From Palsa-1447 sp964414785 (lineage in GTDB: Bacteria > Verrucomicrobiota > Verrucomicrobiia > Opitutales > Opitutaceae), in assembly GCA_964414785.1 (NCBI GenBank), contig CAYPXZ010000052.1:1-21925 (forward strand): a stretch of DNA of 21,925 nucleotides, written 5' to 3'. The first letter of the stretch is position 1, and each line of letters opens with the position of its first letter. The notes beneath the pieces were generated by a model. The model was not told the DNA's origin, made no database searches, and saw only the letters and a program-made list of their open reading frames with translations. Positions 6,924 to 15,739 of this stretch are shown here, in pieces. The position numbers were made by a program, and so were the translations under genes.

Positions 6924-7763
6924 ATGGAACCCAAGGATAAGTTCATCGCCTACGTCGATATCATCGGGTTTAGCTACCTGGTCGCCGAATCCAAGGCTGG
7001 GCGGGGATATTCCCCCGAGGAGATCGCGGGACTCGAGGCGCTCCTGGGAGGCCCGGATAGCGGGCATTCGGGAGAACCGGGCGGACCCAGGATCTGCCCG
7101 CAGAGCCGCACGATCCAGACCGACATGGACTACCAGGTCACCCGGGCCTGCGGCCACGCCATCCACTCATGCGAACTGTCGCCCGGGGGCGCCATCAACC
7201 TGGTCAACCGCGCTTGGACCGCGGTCACGAATCTGCTGCAGCGGGGAGTCCTATGCCGGGGTTACGTCACGCGCGGGCTGATTGACCACGAGCCGAGCCC
7301 AGCGGGTCGCGCCGACGATTGGCGCTCGGCAGAGGGCGATAGGCGCGCGGCGGCCTTTAAGCGGGAGGCGGACCGGCGGGGCACCCCCTATGTCGAGATA
7401 GACGCCGTCGTGTGCGACTTCATCGCGCAGGAAGGGGACCCCGGGGCCGTGGAGATGTTTTTGCGCCTAGTGACCCGCGACGGGAAGGCGGCCGGGCTCT
7501 TCCCGATCCAGCGCTTCGCCCACACGTTCGCGATACGCCATGACTTCGATGCGGCCAAGGCCAAGGCGAGCAACGACAGTCAGCGCCGCACGCTCAATCA
7601 CCTCAAGAGCCAGATGAACGCGTTTGTCGACCCGTCGAATCCTGACGCCGTCCAAAAGTCAAAGGACTACCTCGCGGCGCTCGACGCCCAGCTGGCGATA
7701 TGCGACCAGACCGACCAGATGATCGGGGTGCTGAAGCGGCCGTATCCCTATGAGAAGCCCTAG
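6924..7763 (+). CDS. Class III nucleotide-cyclase-like protein, probably degenerate
   Basis: This 279-residue soluble protein has no signal peptide. Its N-terminus, KFIAYVDIIGFSYLV, resembles the first metal-binding strand of class III adenylyl/guanylyl cyclases, where the Asp (here Asp12) binds metal. The later segment RACGHAIHSC (residues 74-83) resembles the GD strand that supplies the second metal Asp, but has His78 instead. GVLCRGYVTRGLI (108-120) and GTPYVEIDAVV (153-163) resemble the conserved strands that follow. An insert of about 30 residues separates the first two motifs. Residues 200-279 form a helical tail of unknown role. If the alignment is right, catalysis may be lost or altered, and the protein may be a sensor or regulator. 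It sits alone next to a tRNA, converging on the hydrolase gene, a setting typical of accessory genes. The cyclase relationship is inferred from motifs only. Confidence 0.65.
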   Translation: MEPKDKFIAYVDIIGFSYLVAESKAGRGYSPEEIAGLEALLGGPDSGHSGEPGGPRICPQSRTIQTDMDYQVTRACGHAIHSCELSPGGAINLVNRAWTAVTNLLQRGVLCRGYVTRGLIDHEPSPAGRADDWRSAEGDRRAAAFKREADRRGTPYVEIDAVVCDFIAQEGDPGAVEMFLRLVTRDGKAAGLFPIQRFAHTFAIRHDFDAAKAKASNDSQRRTLNHLKSQMNAFVDPSNPDAVQKSKDYLAALDAQLAICDQTDQMIGVLKRPYPYEKP

Positions 7764-7765
7764 CT

Positions 7766-7791
7766 TGGCGGAAGGCCCCGGCTTCCCGCCA
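7766..7791. terminator. Hairpin between convergent genes
   Basis: TGGCGG-AAG pairs with CTT-C-CCGCCA around a GC-rich loop, with one bulged base. It fills the 35-base gap between the stop codons of two convergent genes and could act as a bidirectional terminator. There is no clear T-tract on either side, so termination strength is uncertain. Confidence 0.45.
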
Positions 7792-7798
7792 GGGGAGC

Positions 7799-10105
7799 CT
7801 AGGGATGGCTCGGCTCGACCGAGACCGTCAGGGGCACCTTCACGCGCTCCGCAAATCCCGCCACGAATTTCTTCCACGCCGTCTCGCTCGGGAAATCCCC
7901 GCTCCTGGACCACCCGGCCCCGAGATAATACACGAGGGGTACTCCCACGCGGGCCCGGGTGAGCGCGAGCGTGTTCCCGACCGGGGGGAGGCCCTCGGCC
8001 CGGGCAACCCGCTGCTTCTCCGCCGGCAGCTGAGGCACGCTCGCGCTCTCGTCCGCGAAATCCCGTATGGCGCCGGCCCCGAGCACGACGGCGCAGGCGA
8101 TGCTGCCCCGGTCCCGGTCTGCGGCCTGCCAGTAGGTCATCCACCCCTCCGCGGCGTTGCGGGCCGCCGAGGCGCCCGGGTCGGCCCGCCGCGTGATTCC
8201 CACCGCGATGTCGATCGCAGACGGGTCCTTGCTTGCGAAGAGCGCCTCCACGCGGCTCATGTTCGATCCCGCGTCGATGCTGATCCGCTTCGTCTCGGAG
8301 ACCTCCCGGCCGCCGGCGTCCCAGGCGTCGTAGCTGAGCTCGAACTCCGAGCGCACGGGACCCGTCGTGATGATGCGGGCCCGGCGGAAATTCAGGGAAT
8401 TGTAGAGCTTGCCGCCGCTCCAGACGCCGAGCCCGCCGCAACCGCGGCTGCGACCGACCTCGTAATCGTCGAGGCCGTCTCCCACGTCCTCGTGGTAGTT
8501 CTTCCTCGCGTACCATTCGTCGACGACAAGGGCGCGGGTCCTCTTGGTCCATACGTCGATTCCGCTGCTGATCGTGCCCTCGCCCTTTATCAGGTCCTGG
8601 CTGTAGGCCCGGTGGGCGATCCGGTCGCTCTCCCAGGCGATGTCATTGAACCGCTCGGTGACCTGGCGGGCGTACGTCTTCACGAGAGGTGCCGGGGCGG
8701 CAGGCAGGCAGGCCGCGTCAAGGAGGAGGTAGGTACGGGTCTCCCCGGGGCCGATGTCCACCTGGAAGAGCAGCCGGTCGGGCCTCGGGCCCAGGTCCGA
8801 GGCGTAGGCCTGGGAATCGAGCAGGCGCGAGGAGGCGCCGTCCATGATCGCATACCGCGATGCGGCGCCGAGATTCCTGGGGTCGACCTCCACGGTCTCC
8901 TCCGAGCGGTACGAGCCCGAGGGATTGGTGACCCTGATGGCGGCAAGGACCGCGGGCCCTGGTGCCGCGCCCGTCTCGCGGCCGCCAAGGAGCGCCATTT
9001 TGTACACTTCGCTCCCCGCCAGGAGGAATGCGCCCACGCCGTACACCTCCGTGGACTCCTCCGAGAACTTCTTCGGGTCTGCGCCTATGGGCTGCACTCG
9101 GGTGAGCCGGCCATCGGCCCCGACGCAGCCGGCGAGGGCGAGCCATGCCTTTCGGACCGCGGGCTCGAACTGCGGCCGCGGGAGGAGACCCTGGTTAACT
9201 CCCCAGGCGAGCGCATACGTGAAGAAGCCCGACCCGCTCGTCTCGCGCATCGGGTACTCCTCCGGGTCGAGCAGGCTAGCCCGCCACATCCCGTCGGGCT
9301 GCTGGCAGGCGAGGACGCTGGCTGACATGTCGGTGAAGAGCTGCTCAAACCGACCCCTGTCCGGGTGGCCGGCGGGAAGGAACTGAATGACCCGGACGAG
9401 CCCGGCCATGACCCAGCCGTTTCCCCGGCTCCAGAAGATCTTCCTCCCGTTCGCCTCGCGGCGTTTGAAGTAAGTGCTGTCCCTGAAGAAGAGGTGGTCC
9501 TGCTTGTCGTAGAGGTAGTCCGTCGTGACCCACCAGTTCTTCGTGGCGTAGTCGAGGTACCGAGGATCGCCGGTCGCCGCATACAGGCGCACCCATGCGG
9601 GAGGACCCATGAAGAGCGCGTCGCACCAGGACCACCGCTGCGTGGCCAGTCCTCCGGCCTGCGTGAAATCCAGACTCTCGACGCGCGAGGGGTTCGCCAG
9701 GATGCCGTCAAATCGGTCACGCATCGCGGCGATCATCCTCGGCTCGCGGCGGGAGAGGAACAGCTCCGCGTAGGTCTGGCCGACGCAGTGGTCGTCGGCG
9801 TGCTCGATCCTGGGTCCAAGAAGCCACTCATTCTTCTCTCCCATCGCCACCATGGCGTCGCGGAAGCGGGGGCTCGAAGAGATGCCGGCGAGGGCCATGA
9901 TGCCCGCATCCCCGGCGCCCTGCGTCCAGTCGGTCGGGCTGTGGGCGCTCGGGTTCGCGAGCTGCCAGTCCGCCGTGCGTTCCATGACGGCGAGGACTGC
10001 GACCGGGTCCAACGCCGGCTCGGCGGGCTGACCGCGCAGGTGCGGAGCGGCAAGGAGGAGGGCCGTTGCGACTGCGAGGCGCGCGTCGCGTTTGCGCCGG
10101 TACAT
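7799..10105 (-). CDS. Secreted GH105 unsaturated glycuronyl hydrolase fused to DUF4861 domain
   Basis: The protein probably removes unsaturated uronic acid residues from the ends of pectin (rhamnogalacturonan-type) fragments produced by lyases. The ATG at 10105 gives 768 residues and a clean signal peptide (MYRRKRDARLAVATALLLAA, then a predicted cut near LRG-Q), so it is exported. Residues about 35-385 are an alpha/alpha-barrel of the GH88/GH105 type. WTQGAGDAGIM, ADDHCVGQTYAELF (103-116), WCDALFMGPPAWVRL (160-174; Asp162 is the likely general acid by comparison with YteR), FWSRGNGWVMAGL (224-236) and SGSGFFTYALAWG all fit. Residues about 405-765 match DUF4861, with NPSGSYRSEETVEV at its start. 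The frame is open 21 codons further upstream, but that region lacks signal-peptide character. It lies downstream of kup with a 73-base gap; shared transcription is possible but the functions are unrelated. Confidence 0.88.
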   Translation of the reverse strand: MYRRKRDARLAVATALLLAAPHLRGQPAEPALDPVAVLAVMERTADWQLANPSAHSPTDWTQGAGDAGIMALAGISSSPRFRDAMVAMGEKNEWLLGPRIEHADDHCVGQTYAELFLSRREPRMIAAMRDRFDGILANPSRVESLDFTQAGGLATQRWSWCDALFMGPPAWVRLYAATGDPRYLDYATKNWWVTTDYLYDKQDHLFFRDSTYFKRREANGRKIFWSRGNGWVMAGLVRVIQFLPAGHPDRGRFEQLFTDMSASVLACQQPDGMWRASLLDPEEYPMRETSGSGFFTYALAWGVNQGLLPRPQFEPAVRKAWLALAGCVGADGRLTRVQPIGADPKKFSEESTEVYGVGAFLLAGSEVYKMALLGGRETGAAPGPAVLAAIRVTNPSGSYRSEETVEVDPRNLGAASRYAIMDGASSRLLDSQAYASDLGPRPDRLLFQVDIGPGETRTYLLLDAACLPAAPAPLVKTYARQVTERFNDIAWESDRIAHRAYSQDLIKGEGTISSGIDVWTKRTRALVVDEWYARKNYHEDVGDGLDDYEVGRSRGCGGLGVWSGGKLYNSLNFRRARIITTGPVRSEFELSYDAWDAGGREVSETKRISIDAGSNMSRVEALFASKDPSAIDIAVGITRRADPGASAARNAAEGWMTYWQAADRDRGSIACAVVLGAGAIRDFADESASVPQLPAEKQRVARAEGLPPVGNTLALTRARVGVPLVYYLGAGWSRSGDFPSETAWKKFVAGFAERVKVPLTVSVEPSHP

Positions 10106-10178
10106 GCTGGGACGCTTTTTGAACGCGAGGCGCGAGTCAAGCCGTCCCGCCCGGGCGCGGAAGTCCATCCGGAGGCCC

Positions 10179-12086
10179 TCAGAGCTGGACGGGAAGGCCG
10201 ATCTCGATGATCTGCGAGGGCGGGATGTTGTAGTAGTCTTTCGCGGGTCGAGCGTTCCTGATCAGGAAGCTGTAGAAGCCCTTCTCCCATTCCCACATCC
10301 CCGTGTTGCCGCCGGTCATCACCATTTCGCGGCTGAAGAAATACGTAGCCGACTGGGGCTTGATGTTGAGTCCCGAATCCTTGATGAGGGCGACAAGGTC
10401 GCTCACGTCCGGCGACTCCATGTACCCATAGTGGCCCGTGGCGCGCCAGACGCCCTCGCCGATCTCCCGGAGTATCAGGCGGCTTATCTTTGGCACGGTC
10501 GGCTGATCCTCGGTTATGATGCTCAGGAGCACGACCGTCTTGTGGAGGCACCGGTTTGCCTTCACGTGGTGGAGCAGGGCGAGCGGCGTGCCCCTCGGTG
10601 ATCCCACCATGAACACCGCAGCCCCGGGCACCCGGAAGACGTACTGGCTCCTCGCGATCGTCGTGAGCTCCTCCTCGGTGACGTTCCCTCCATAGACCCG
10701 CTCGAAGACGACGTTGCGCCCCGTCTTCCACGTGTGCATGACGGCAAGCACCGCGCCCGCGATGATCAGGGGGAACCAGCCGCCGTCGGCGAGCTTGCGG
10801 GCATTGGAGCCGAAGAAACCGAGGTCGACCACGAGGAACAACCCGCAGATTGAGCCCGCTTTCCAGAAGGGCCAGTTCCAGTTGCGCCTCGCCACAAGGA
10901 AGTAGGCGCCGCTCGTGATAGCCATGGTGCCGGTCACGGCGATGCCGTAGGCCGACGCAAGCCTGCCGGTCGAGCCGAACAGGAGGACGGTCAGGATGCA
11001 TCCGATAGCCAGGAGCGTGTTGACGAACGGGACGAAGATCTGCCCGGAGTGCCCGGCGCTCGTGTGGTTGATCTTAAGGCGCGGGAAATACCCGAGCTGG
11101 ATGGCCTGGCGGGAAAGGGAGTAGGCCCCGGAGATGAGCGCCTGGCTCGCGATGATGGCGGCAATGATCGAGAGCGCGGTAAGGACCGCGCGGGCGATCC
11201 CCTCCGGGGCCATCGCGAAGAAGGGGTTTCCCAAAGAACTCTTGTTCAGGGTGAGGTAGGCGACCTGGCCGAAATAATTCAACACGAGACCCGGGAACGC
11301 CACGCCGTACCAAGCGATGGCGATCGCTCGCCTTCCGAAGTGGCCCATGTCGGCATAGAGGGCTTCGGCGCCGGTGATCGCCAGGACGATCGACCCGAGG
11401 AGCGAGGCGACCTCGGCGGGCGGATTGCGCAGCAAGACGAGGCCGTAGACGGGGTTGATCGCGCGAAGGACCCCGGGCGCCTTGACGACATACCAGGCGC
11501 CGAGGATGCCGAGCGAGGCGAACCACACGAGCATGATGGGGCCGAACACGGCGCCGATCCGCATCGTGCCGTTCTTCTGGAACCAGAAGAGCGCGGCGAG
11601 GACCAGGCACGCGATCAAGGGGACGTACGGGGCAAAGCCCGCGCCTATGGAGTTTAGTCCCTCGGCCGCGCCGAGAACCGATATCGCGGGCGTGATGATC
11701 CCGTCCCCGAAAAGGAGCGCCGCACCGATCAGGATGATCACGACGGCGGCGCCCAGGCCCCGGCGTGCCGGAGGCTTGTTCGGGGCGGCCTCCCGGTGCG
11801 CATGGATGAGCGCCAGGAGGGCGAAGATGCCCCCCTCGCCGTGATTGTCGGCCTTCGTTATGAAGCCGAGGTACTTGACGCTCACAACGAGGACCAGGGA
11901 CCAGAATATGAGCGAAAGGATGCCAAGCATACCATCCGTGCCGGAGCCGGCTGGAAGGTGGGCGATGCATTCGTGCATCGTGTAAAGGGGGCTCGTTCCG
12001 ATGTCTCCGAACACAACCCCAAGCGCCCCCAGGCAAAGGGCCGCCTTGGCGGCCGGTCTGACGCCGGCGGGGTTTGGTTGGGACAT
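10179..12086 (-). CDS. kup: Kup/HAK/KT-family potassium uptake protein
   Basis: This is a proton-coupled K+ importer of the inner membrane. The ATG at 12086 gives 635 residues, the family size. The family hallmark GDIGTSPLYT lies at residues 27-36 in the first membrane helix. About twelve hydrophobic helices follow to roughly residue 440, including the SLIFWSLVLVVSVKYLGFI segment and the GDGIITPAISVLGAAEG motif. The C-terminal third is the soluble cytoplasmic domain, with a typical GTPLALLHHVKANRCLH stretch and a YGYMESPDV segment. The frame stays open to 12353, but those 89 extra residues are not membrane-like and do not resemble the family, so they are excluded. The upstream DNA is structured and may be a regulatory leader. 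GH105 follows in the same direction. Confidence 0.95.
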   Translation of the reverse strand: MSQPNPAGVRPAAKAALCLGALGVVFGDIGTSPLYTMHECIAHLPAGSGTDGMLGILSLIFWSLVLVVSVKYLGFITKADNHGEGGIFALLALIHAHREAAPNKPPARRGLGAAVVIILIGAALLFGDGIITPAISVLGAAEGLNSIGAGFAPYVPLIACLVLAALFWFQKNGTMRIGAVFGPIMLVWFASLGILGAWYVVKAPGVLRAINPVYGLVLLRNPPAEVASLLGSIVLAITGAEALYADMGHFGRRAIAIAWYGVAFPGLVLNYFGQVAYLTLNKSSLGNPFFAMAPEGIARAVLTALSIIAAIIASQALISGAYSLSRQAIQLGYFPRLKINHTSAGHSGQIFVPFVNTLLAIGCILTVLLFGSTGRLASAYGIAVTGTMAITSGAYFLVARRNWNWPFWKAGSICGLFLVVDLGFFGSNARKLADGGWFPLIIAGAVLAVMHTWKTGRNVVFERVYGGNVTEEELTTIARSQYVFRVPGAAVFMVGSPRGTPLALLHHVKANRCLHKTVVLLSIITEDQPTVPKISRLILREIGEGVWRATGHYGYMESPDVSDLVALIKDSGLNIKPQSATYFFSREMVMTGGNTGMWEWEKGFYSFLIRNARPAKDYYNIPPSQIIEIGLPVQL

Positions 12087-12383
12087 GGGCTTGGAGGGGG
12101 CCTTAGGCAGGGCCTCAAAAGCAGATTTGCGGCCAGCTTGCGGGGCAAATGTGAGCTGTCGCGAACAAGGGAAGGGGGCTCGGCATGCCGCGATGGCTAG
12201 AGGTGTCCACGGGTGCAGGGAAAGAAGACGGCATGGCTCATCCGTGGCAAGCTCATCGATTGTCGTCTTGGTGGCCCTCCGGCTCCGGAAGGGACCGCCC
12301 ACAGACTGTCGGCCGGGGAAAAATGCAAAATTATTCAAGATTAGACTTGTCATAATTACCGTGTTAACGACGCTCGCGCTCCG
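12087..12383. promoter_or_regulatory. Gene-free divergent region with structured kup leader
   Basis: No gene is supported in these 297 bases. The part nearest the secretin gene (12318-12363) is strongly AT-rich, and CATAAT at 12351-12356 is a possible -10 for the pilus operon, though no good -35 is in place. On the kup side there are two possible stems: AAGACG (12225-12230) with CGTCTT (12264-12269), and CCCTCC/GGAAGGG at 12275-12293 with one bulge. The first stem encloses two copies of GCTCATC, at 12236-12242 and 12251-12257. I do not recognise the ydaO/c-di-AMP riboswitch consensus or another known class. Confidence 0.4.
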
Positions 12384-13979
12384 ATGCCCTCCGCGTCCAT
12401 CGTGCCCGCAATCACACTCTCGGTCCTAGCTCTTTTTGGCGCAGGGAGGGCCCTCGCCCAGAGCCGCGGGGCCATCGAGCAGATACTGGCCGCGCGCGTG
12501 GAGGACTTCGGCGTACAAGGCCAGGAGGCCCGCATCGTCCTCGAGGGGATCGGTGCTGCCTACCACTTCCCCGTGGTCGTCGATGCCGACGTCCAGGGGA
12601 CCGTGACTTTTGAGGTGCACAACGCGACCGTCTCCACGGTGCTCGAGGCCATCTGCCAGCCCAAGGGTTGGTGCTGCGAGGCCTCGGACCGCGGTTACCT
12701 GCACGTCCGCCGGTTTATCACCCGTATCTACCCGGTCGACTACCTGCAGATGACCCAGACCGGATCGAGCTCGGCAAGCATAAGCCTAAGCGAGAGCGCG
12801 GGCGGGGGGTATTCCCCGTTGGGTGGGGCGGCGGGCGGGGCCGCAAGCCCCGCGACGCAGGGGACCCTTGCGGGACAGGGCGCCGCCAATTCAAGCGGCG
12901 GGAGTTCGACACTGAGCGTTTCACAGCAGAACGACGCCGATTTCTGGGGGAGGCTTGAGTCCGACCTGAAGGGCATGGCCGGCGAGGGCGAAACCCTCCT
13001 CGTCAACCGATTCGCGGGCCTCGTGCAGCTTCGCGGATCCCTGAGGACGCACGCCATCGTGGAGGGTTACCTTCGCAGGGTCATCCAAAGGGTGGGAAGG
13101 CAGGCCCGGATCTCCGTCAAGATTGTGGAGGTCGACCTCAACGACCAGGCGAAGGCGGGCATCGACTGGAGCCTCGCCCAGGCTTCCCTGGGCAGGATAG
13201 CGAACACCGCCCTGAGCGCCACGGGACTGGCGACTCAGACCGGATCCGTGGCGCAGGTCGGCTCGATCACGGTGAACCCTGCCACCTTTACCGGCACCAT
13301 TAGCGCGGGTGGTGTCCAGGCGGCGATAAGCGCGCTGTCCGAGCAGGGCACCGTCCATGTGGAGTCCAAGCCGGAAGTCGCGGCGCTCAACAACCAGACC
13401 GCGTTCGTCCAGGTGAGCGAGGACCGGCCGTTCTTCAGCAGGACGAGTACGACTACGATAAACGCGGGCGGCGTGCCCCAAGCCGGGACGCAGCCGATCG
13501 TGAACACCAATTTCACGGAAAGCACGGTCTCCTTCGGCAACCTGTTGGAGATCACGGTGCAGATCGCGGACGATCTCACGACGAAGCTCTCGCTCTCCCC
13601 TGCCATGACGGAGTTGAAGGGAACGGTCACGTCGCCCGACGGACAGGAGACAGCGCCGATCACCGGAACCAAGAGGGCGAGAACCACGATCACCCTGCGC
13701 AACCACGAGACGGCAGTCGTCGGGGGATTCATAACGGAGACCGTTGCGGACGACAGGCGGGGAATCCCCGGCCTCTCGAGGGTCCCGGTGATCGGAGGGG
13801 CGTTCTCGACCGCGGTCAGGGCGAAGGTGCGCACCGAGCTGGTGTTCCTCGTCACGGTGAACGCCCAGGAGCCACCGGAGCTCGCGCCGTTTGAGCCCGT
13901 CATGGAACCAGAGGGCGCTTCCCCGGCCTCACGGCGGGAGCGGGACCCTCGCCCGGTCCGCAGGATCGACCTGTCATGA
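12384..13979 (+). CDS. Secretin with MshL-like architecture (type IV pilus/T2SS outer-membrane pore)
   Basis: The protein is predicted to form the outer-membrane channel for a type IV filament. It has 531 residues. A signal peptide ends near RALA-Q (residue 25). Residues about 30-110 are a secretin N-terminal (STN/N0-like) domain. FITRIYPVDYLQM (111-123) precedes a Gly/Ser/Ala linker (about 127-180), followed by NDADFWGRLESDLKGM (183-198); this order is characteristic of MshL from MSHA pili. The secretin core spans about 205-493, with VKIVEVDLNDQAKAGIDWS, VESKPEVAALNNQTAFVQV, NHETAVVGGFITE and the signature VPVIGGAF (467-474). The C-terminal 38 residues are polar and Pro/Arg-rich. It is the first gene of the operon and overlaps the ATPase gene by ATGA. 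GspD or PilQ are alternative names, but N1/N2 repeats and an AMIN domain are not apparent. Confidence 0.9.
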   Translation: MPSASIVPAITLSVLALFGAGRALAQSRGAIEQILAARVEDFGVQGQEARIVLEGIGAAYHFPVVVDADVQGTVTFEVHNATVSTVLEAICQPKGWCCEASDRGYLHVRRFITRIYPVDYLQMTQTGSSSASISLSESAGGGYSPLGGAAGGAASPATQGTLAGQGAANSSGGSSTLSVSQQNDADFWGRLESDLKGMAGEGETLLVNRFAGLVQLRGSLRTHAIVEGYLRRVIQRVGRQARISVKIVEVDLNDQAKAGIDWSLAQASLGRIANTALSATGLATQTGSVAQVGSITVNPATFTGTISAGGVQAAISALSEQGTVHVESKPEVAALNNQTAFVQVSEDRPFFSRTSTTTINAGGVPQAGTQPIVNTNFTESTVSFGNLLEITVQIADDLTTKLSLSPAMTELKGTVTSPDGQETAPITGTKRARTTITLRNHETAVVGGFITETVADDRRGIPGLSRVPVIGGAFSTAVRAKVRTELVFLVTVNAQEPPELAPFEPVMEPEGASPASRRERDPRPVRRIDLS

Positions 13980-15739
13980 TGCACCGCAACCCCATTTCCA
14001 TCCCGTGCGGGGAGCAGCCGGAGGCGTTTCTTCTGGAGAGGCTCCTCTCGACGGGGATTTCTCGGCTCCAGGTCGAGTCGGCACTTCGCTACCACCGCGA
14101 GGTCGAAGGCCGCCAGCCGTTGAGCCGCACGGTCGTGGAGCTGGGCCTGGCCACGGACGAGTCCGCGGCGCGCTGGATCGCCGAGTTCCACGGCTGGAGG
14201 TACGTCCCCCGGGAGGAGCTGCGGGTCGACGGCGACTCGCACAAGGCGCTTCCCGAGGCGATCTCCCGCAGCCGGCATGCCCTGGTCACGCGCCGCAGCG
14301 GCTCGCAGCTCACGGTGGCCGTCGCTGACCCAACGGGCCCCCAGTTCGACCAGGTAAGGTACGCCCTTGAAGGGAACTGTGTCGAGTGGGTCGTCTCGCC
14401 GCAGGCGGATGTCGACGCGCGCGTCGCAGAGTCCTACGCCTCGAGCCTGGAGGTCCGTGAGAACGAGGTGGAGCGCTTCGTCGAGGACATGATCAGGGAG
14501 GCGGCCCACACCCGCGGGCTGTCGGACATTCACTGCATTCCGGACGACCGCAGCTGCGAAATCCGGTGGCGAATCGACGGCGACCTGGTCCCGTGGGGAA
14601 CCCTTCCGGGCTCGATGAAGGAGACAGTGTCCGCGCAGATCAAGCTCTCGTCCACCCGGGGTCCCGACGGCAAGTCGCGTTCGGCCGTTTCCTCGGGGGG
14701 CCTCGATGTTGCGAACCGACTTGACGCCCAGGATGCCTCGGCGATCCGCGAGTACGGAAGCAAGCGCGTGTCGTTGCGGTATTCCGTGATCCCAGCTATA
14801 AATGGGGAAAGCATCGTCATCCGGATCCTTGACCAGAGTGCGCAGGTGGGCTCGCTCGAGGACCTCGGCATGCTCGACGACACGGCGATCCTGTTCCGGG
14901 CGGCGATGAAGAGGCCCAACGGTATCGTGCTGGTGTCGGGCCCGACTGGGCACGGAAAGAGCACGACGCTCGCGGCTGCGGTTCCGCTGCTCGATTCGCG
15001 CAACAAGAGGATCCTGAGCGTGGAGGACCCGGTCGAGTACCGCCTTAGGACCGTGACCCAGGCTCCCGTGAGCCCGAGGCTCCCGTTCGCCTCGGCCCTT
15101 AGGGCATTCCTCAGGCACAACCCGGACATCGTGATCGTCGGCGAGATACGCGACGACGAGACGGCTTCCCTTGCCATGCGCCTGGCGCTGACCGGGCACC
15201 TGATCCTAACCACGGTTCACGCGAACTCCGCGGTCCAAGCCTTGTGCCGCCTCCTGGACCTAGGTGTCGAGGCGCCCCTGTTGGCGGCGACGTCCCGGCT
15301 CCTCCTGGGGCAGCGCCTGGTCAAGAGGCTCTGCCCCCATTGCCGGCAGCCGCACCGCCTGAGCGAGGCCCTAGCCAAGCGCTACGGAAGCCTCTTCGAG
15401 TCGGCCAGGGGCTTAGGCGCAATCCGGCCGGGCGGCGGCGAATGCCGCTTTTTCGAAGCCGGCGGGGGATGCTCCTCCTGCAGTCAGAGCGGGTATTCGG
15501 GGAGGCTGGGGGTCTTCGAGTCGAGGGAGGTCGCGGGGCCGGTGGCCGAGCTTTTGCTTCGCCTGGGGTCCCGATTCGACCCCATGGCCGCCGAAGGCCT
15601 TTTCTCGGCGGCTGCTCGGAACGGAGACCCCGGGGCGAGAAGCATGCGCGAGGACGGGATCCTCAAGGCGGCGCTTGGACTGACGACCCCCGAGGAGGTG
15701 TACGCGGCAACGATGGGGGCGCCCGATCAATTACCATGA
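13976..15739 (+). CDS. GspE/PilB/MshE-type assembly ATPase
   Basis: This cytoplasmic hexameric ATPase powers pilin addition at the inner membrane. In its 587 residues, about 15-150 are an MshEN/T2SSE N-terminal domain (SRTVVELGLATDESAARWIAEF). The catalytic part has Walker A GPTGHGKST (322-330; Lys328), the Asp box SVEDPVEY, Walker B DIVIVGE (384-390; Glu390) and the His box LTGHLILTTVHANSA. A zinc-type tetracysteine site is intact: Cys453/Cys456 (CPHC) and Cys499/Cys502 (CSSC), separated by 42 residues. The usual Ser of GPTGSGKS is His326. The zinc site argues for an extension ATPase (PilB/GspE/MshE) rather than PilT. The gene overlaps the stop of the secretin gene and the start of the prepilin gene, each by ATGA. 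Confidence 0.93.
   Translation: MMHRNPISIPCGEQPEAFLLERLLSTGISRLQVESALRYHREVEGRQPLSRTVVELGLATDESAARWIAEFHGWRYVPREELRVDGDSHKALPEAISRSRHALVTRRSGSQLTVAVADPTGPQFDQVRYALEGNCVEWVVSPQADVDARVAESYASSLEVRENEVERFVEDMIREAAHTRGLSDIHCIPDDRSCEIRWRIDGDLVPWGTLPGSMKETVSAQIKLSSTRGPDGKSRSAVSSGGLDVANRLDAQDASAIREYGSKRVSLRYSVIPAINGESIVIRILDQSAQVGSLEDLGMLDDTAILFRAAMKRPNGIVLVSGPTGHGKSTTLAAAVPLLDSRNKRILSVEDPVEYRLRTVTQAPVSPRLPFASALRAFLRHNPDIVIVGEIRDDETASLAMRLALTGHLILTTVHANSAVQALCRLLDLGVEAPLLAATSRLLLGQRLVKRLCPHCRQPHRLSEALAKRYGSLFESARGLGAIRPGGGECRFFEAGGGCSSCSQSGYSGRLGVFESREVAGPVAELLLRLGSRFDPMAAEGLFSAAARNGDPGARSMREDGILKAALGLTTPEEVYAATMGAPDQLP

Noticed and set aside
7805..9325. Plus-strand open frame of 506 codons opposite the GH105-DUF4861 gene
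   Set aside because: No domain or plausible start signal, and the opposite strand encodes a complete enzyme with signal peptide and catalytic motifs.
12087..12353. In-frame extension of kup by 89 codons
   Set aside because: Kup proteins begin shortly before the GDIGTSPLYT helix. The extension is not membrane-like or conserved, and the DNA looks like a leader region.
13235..15199. Very long open frame on the minus strand (654 codons) opposite the secretin and ATPase genes
   Set aside because: GC-rich DNA gives long antisense frames. The translation is rich in Arg, Gly, Asp and His with no domain, while the plus strand has intact, recognisable genes.
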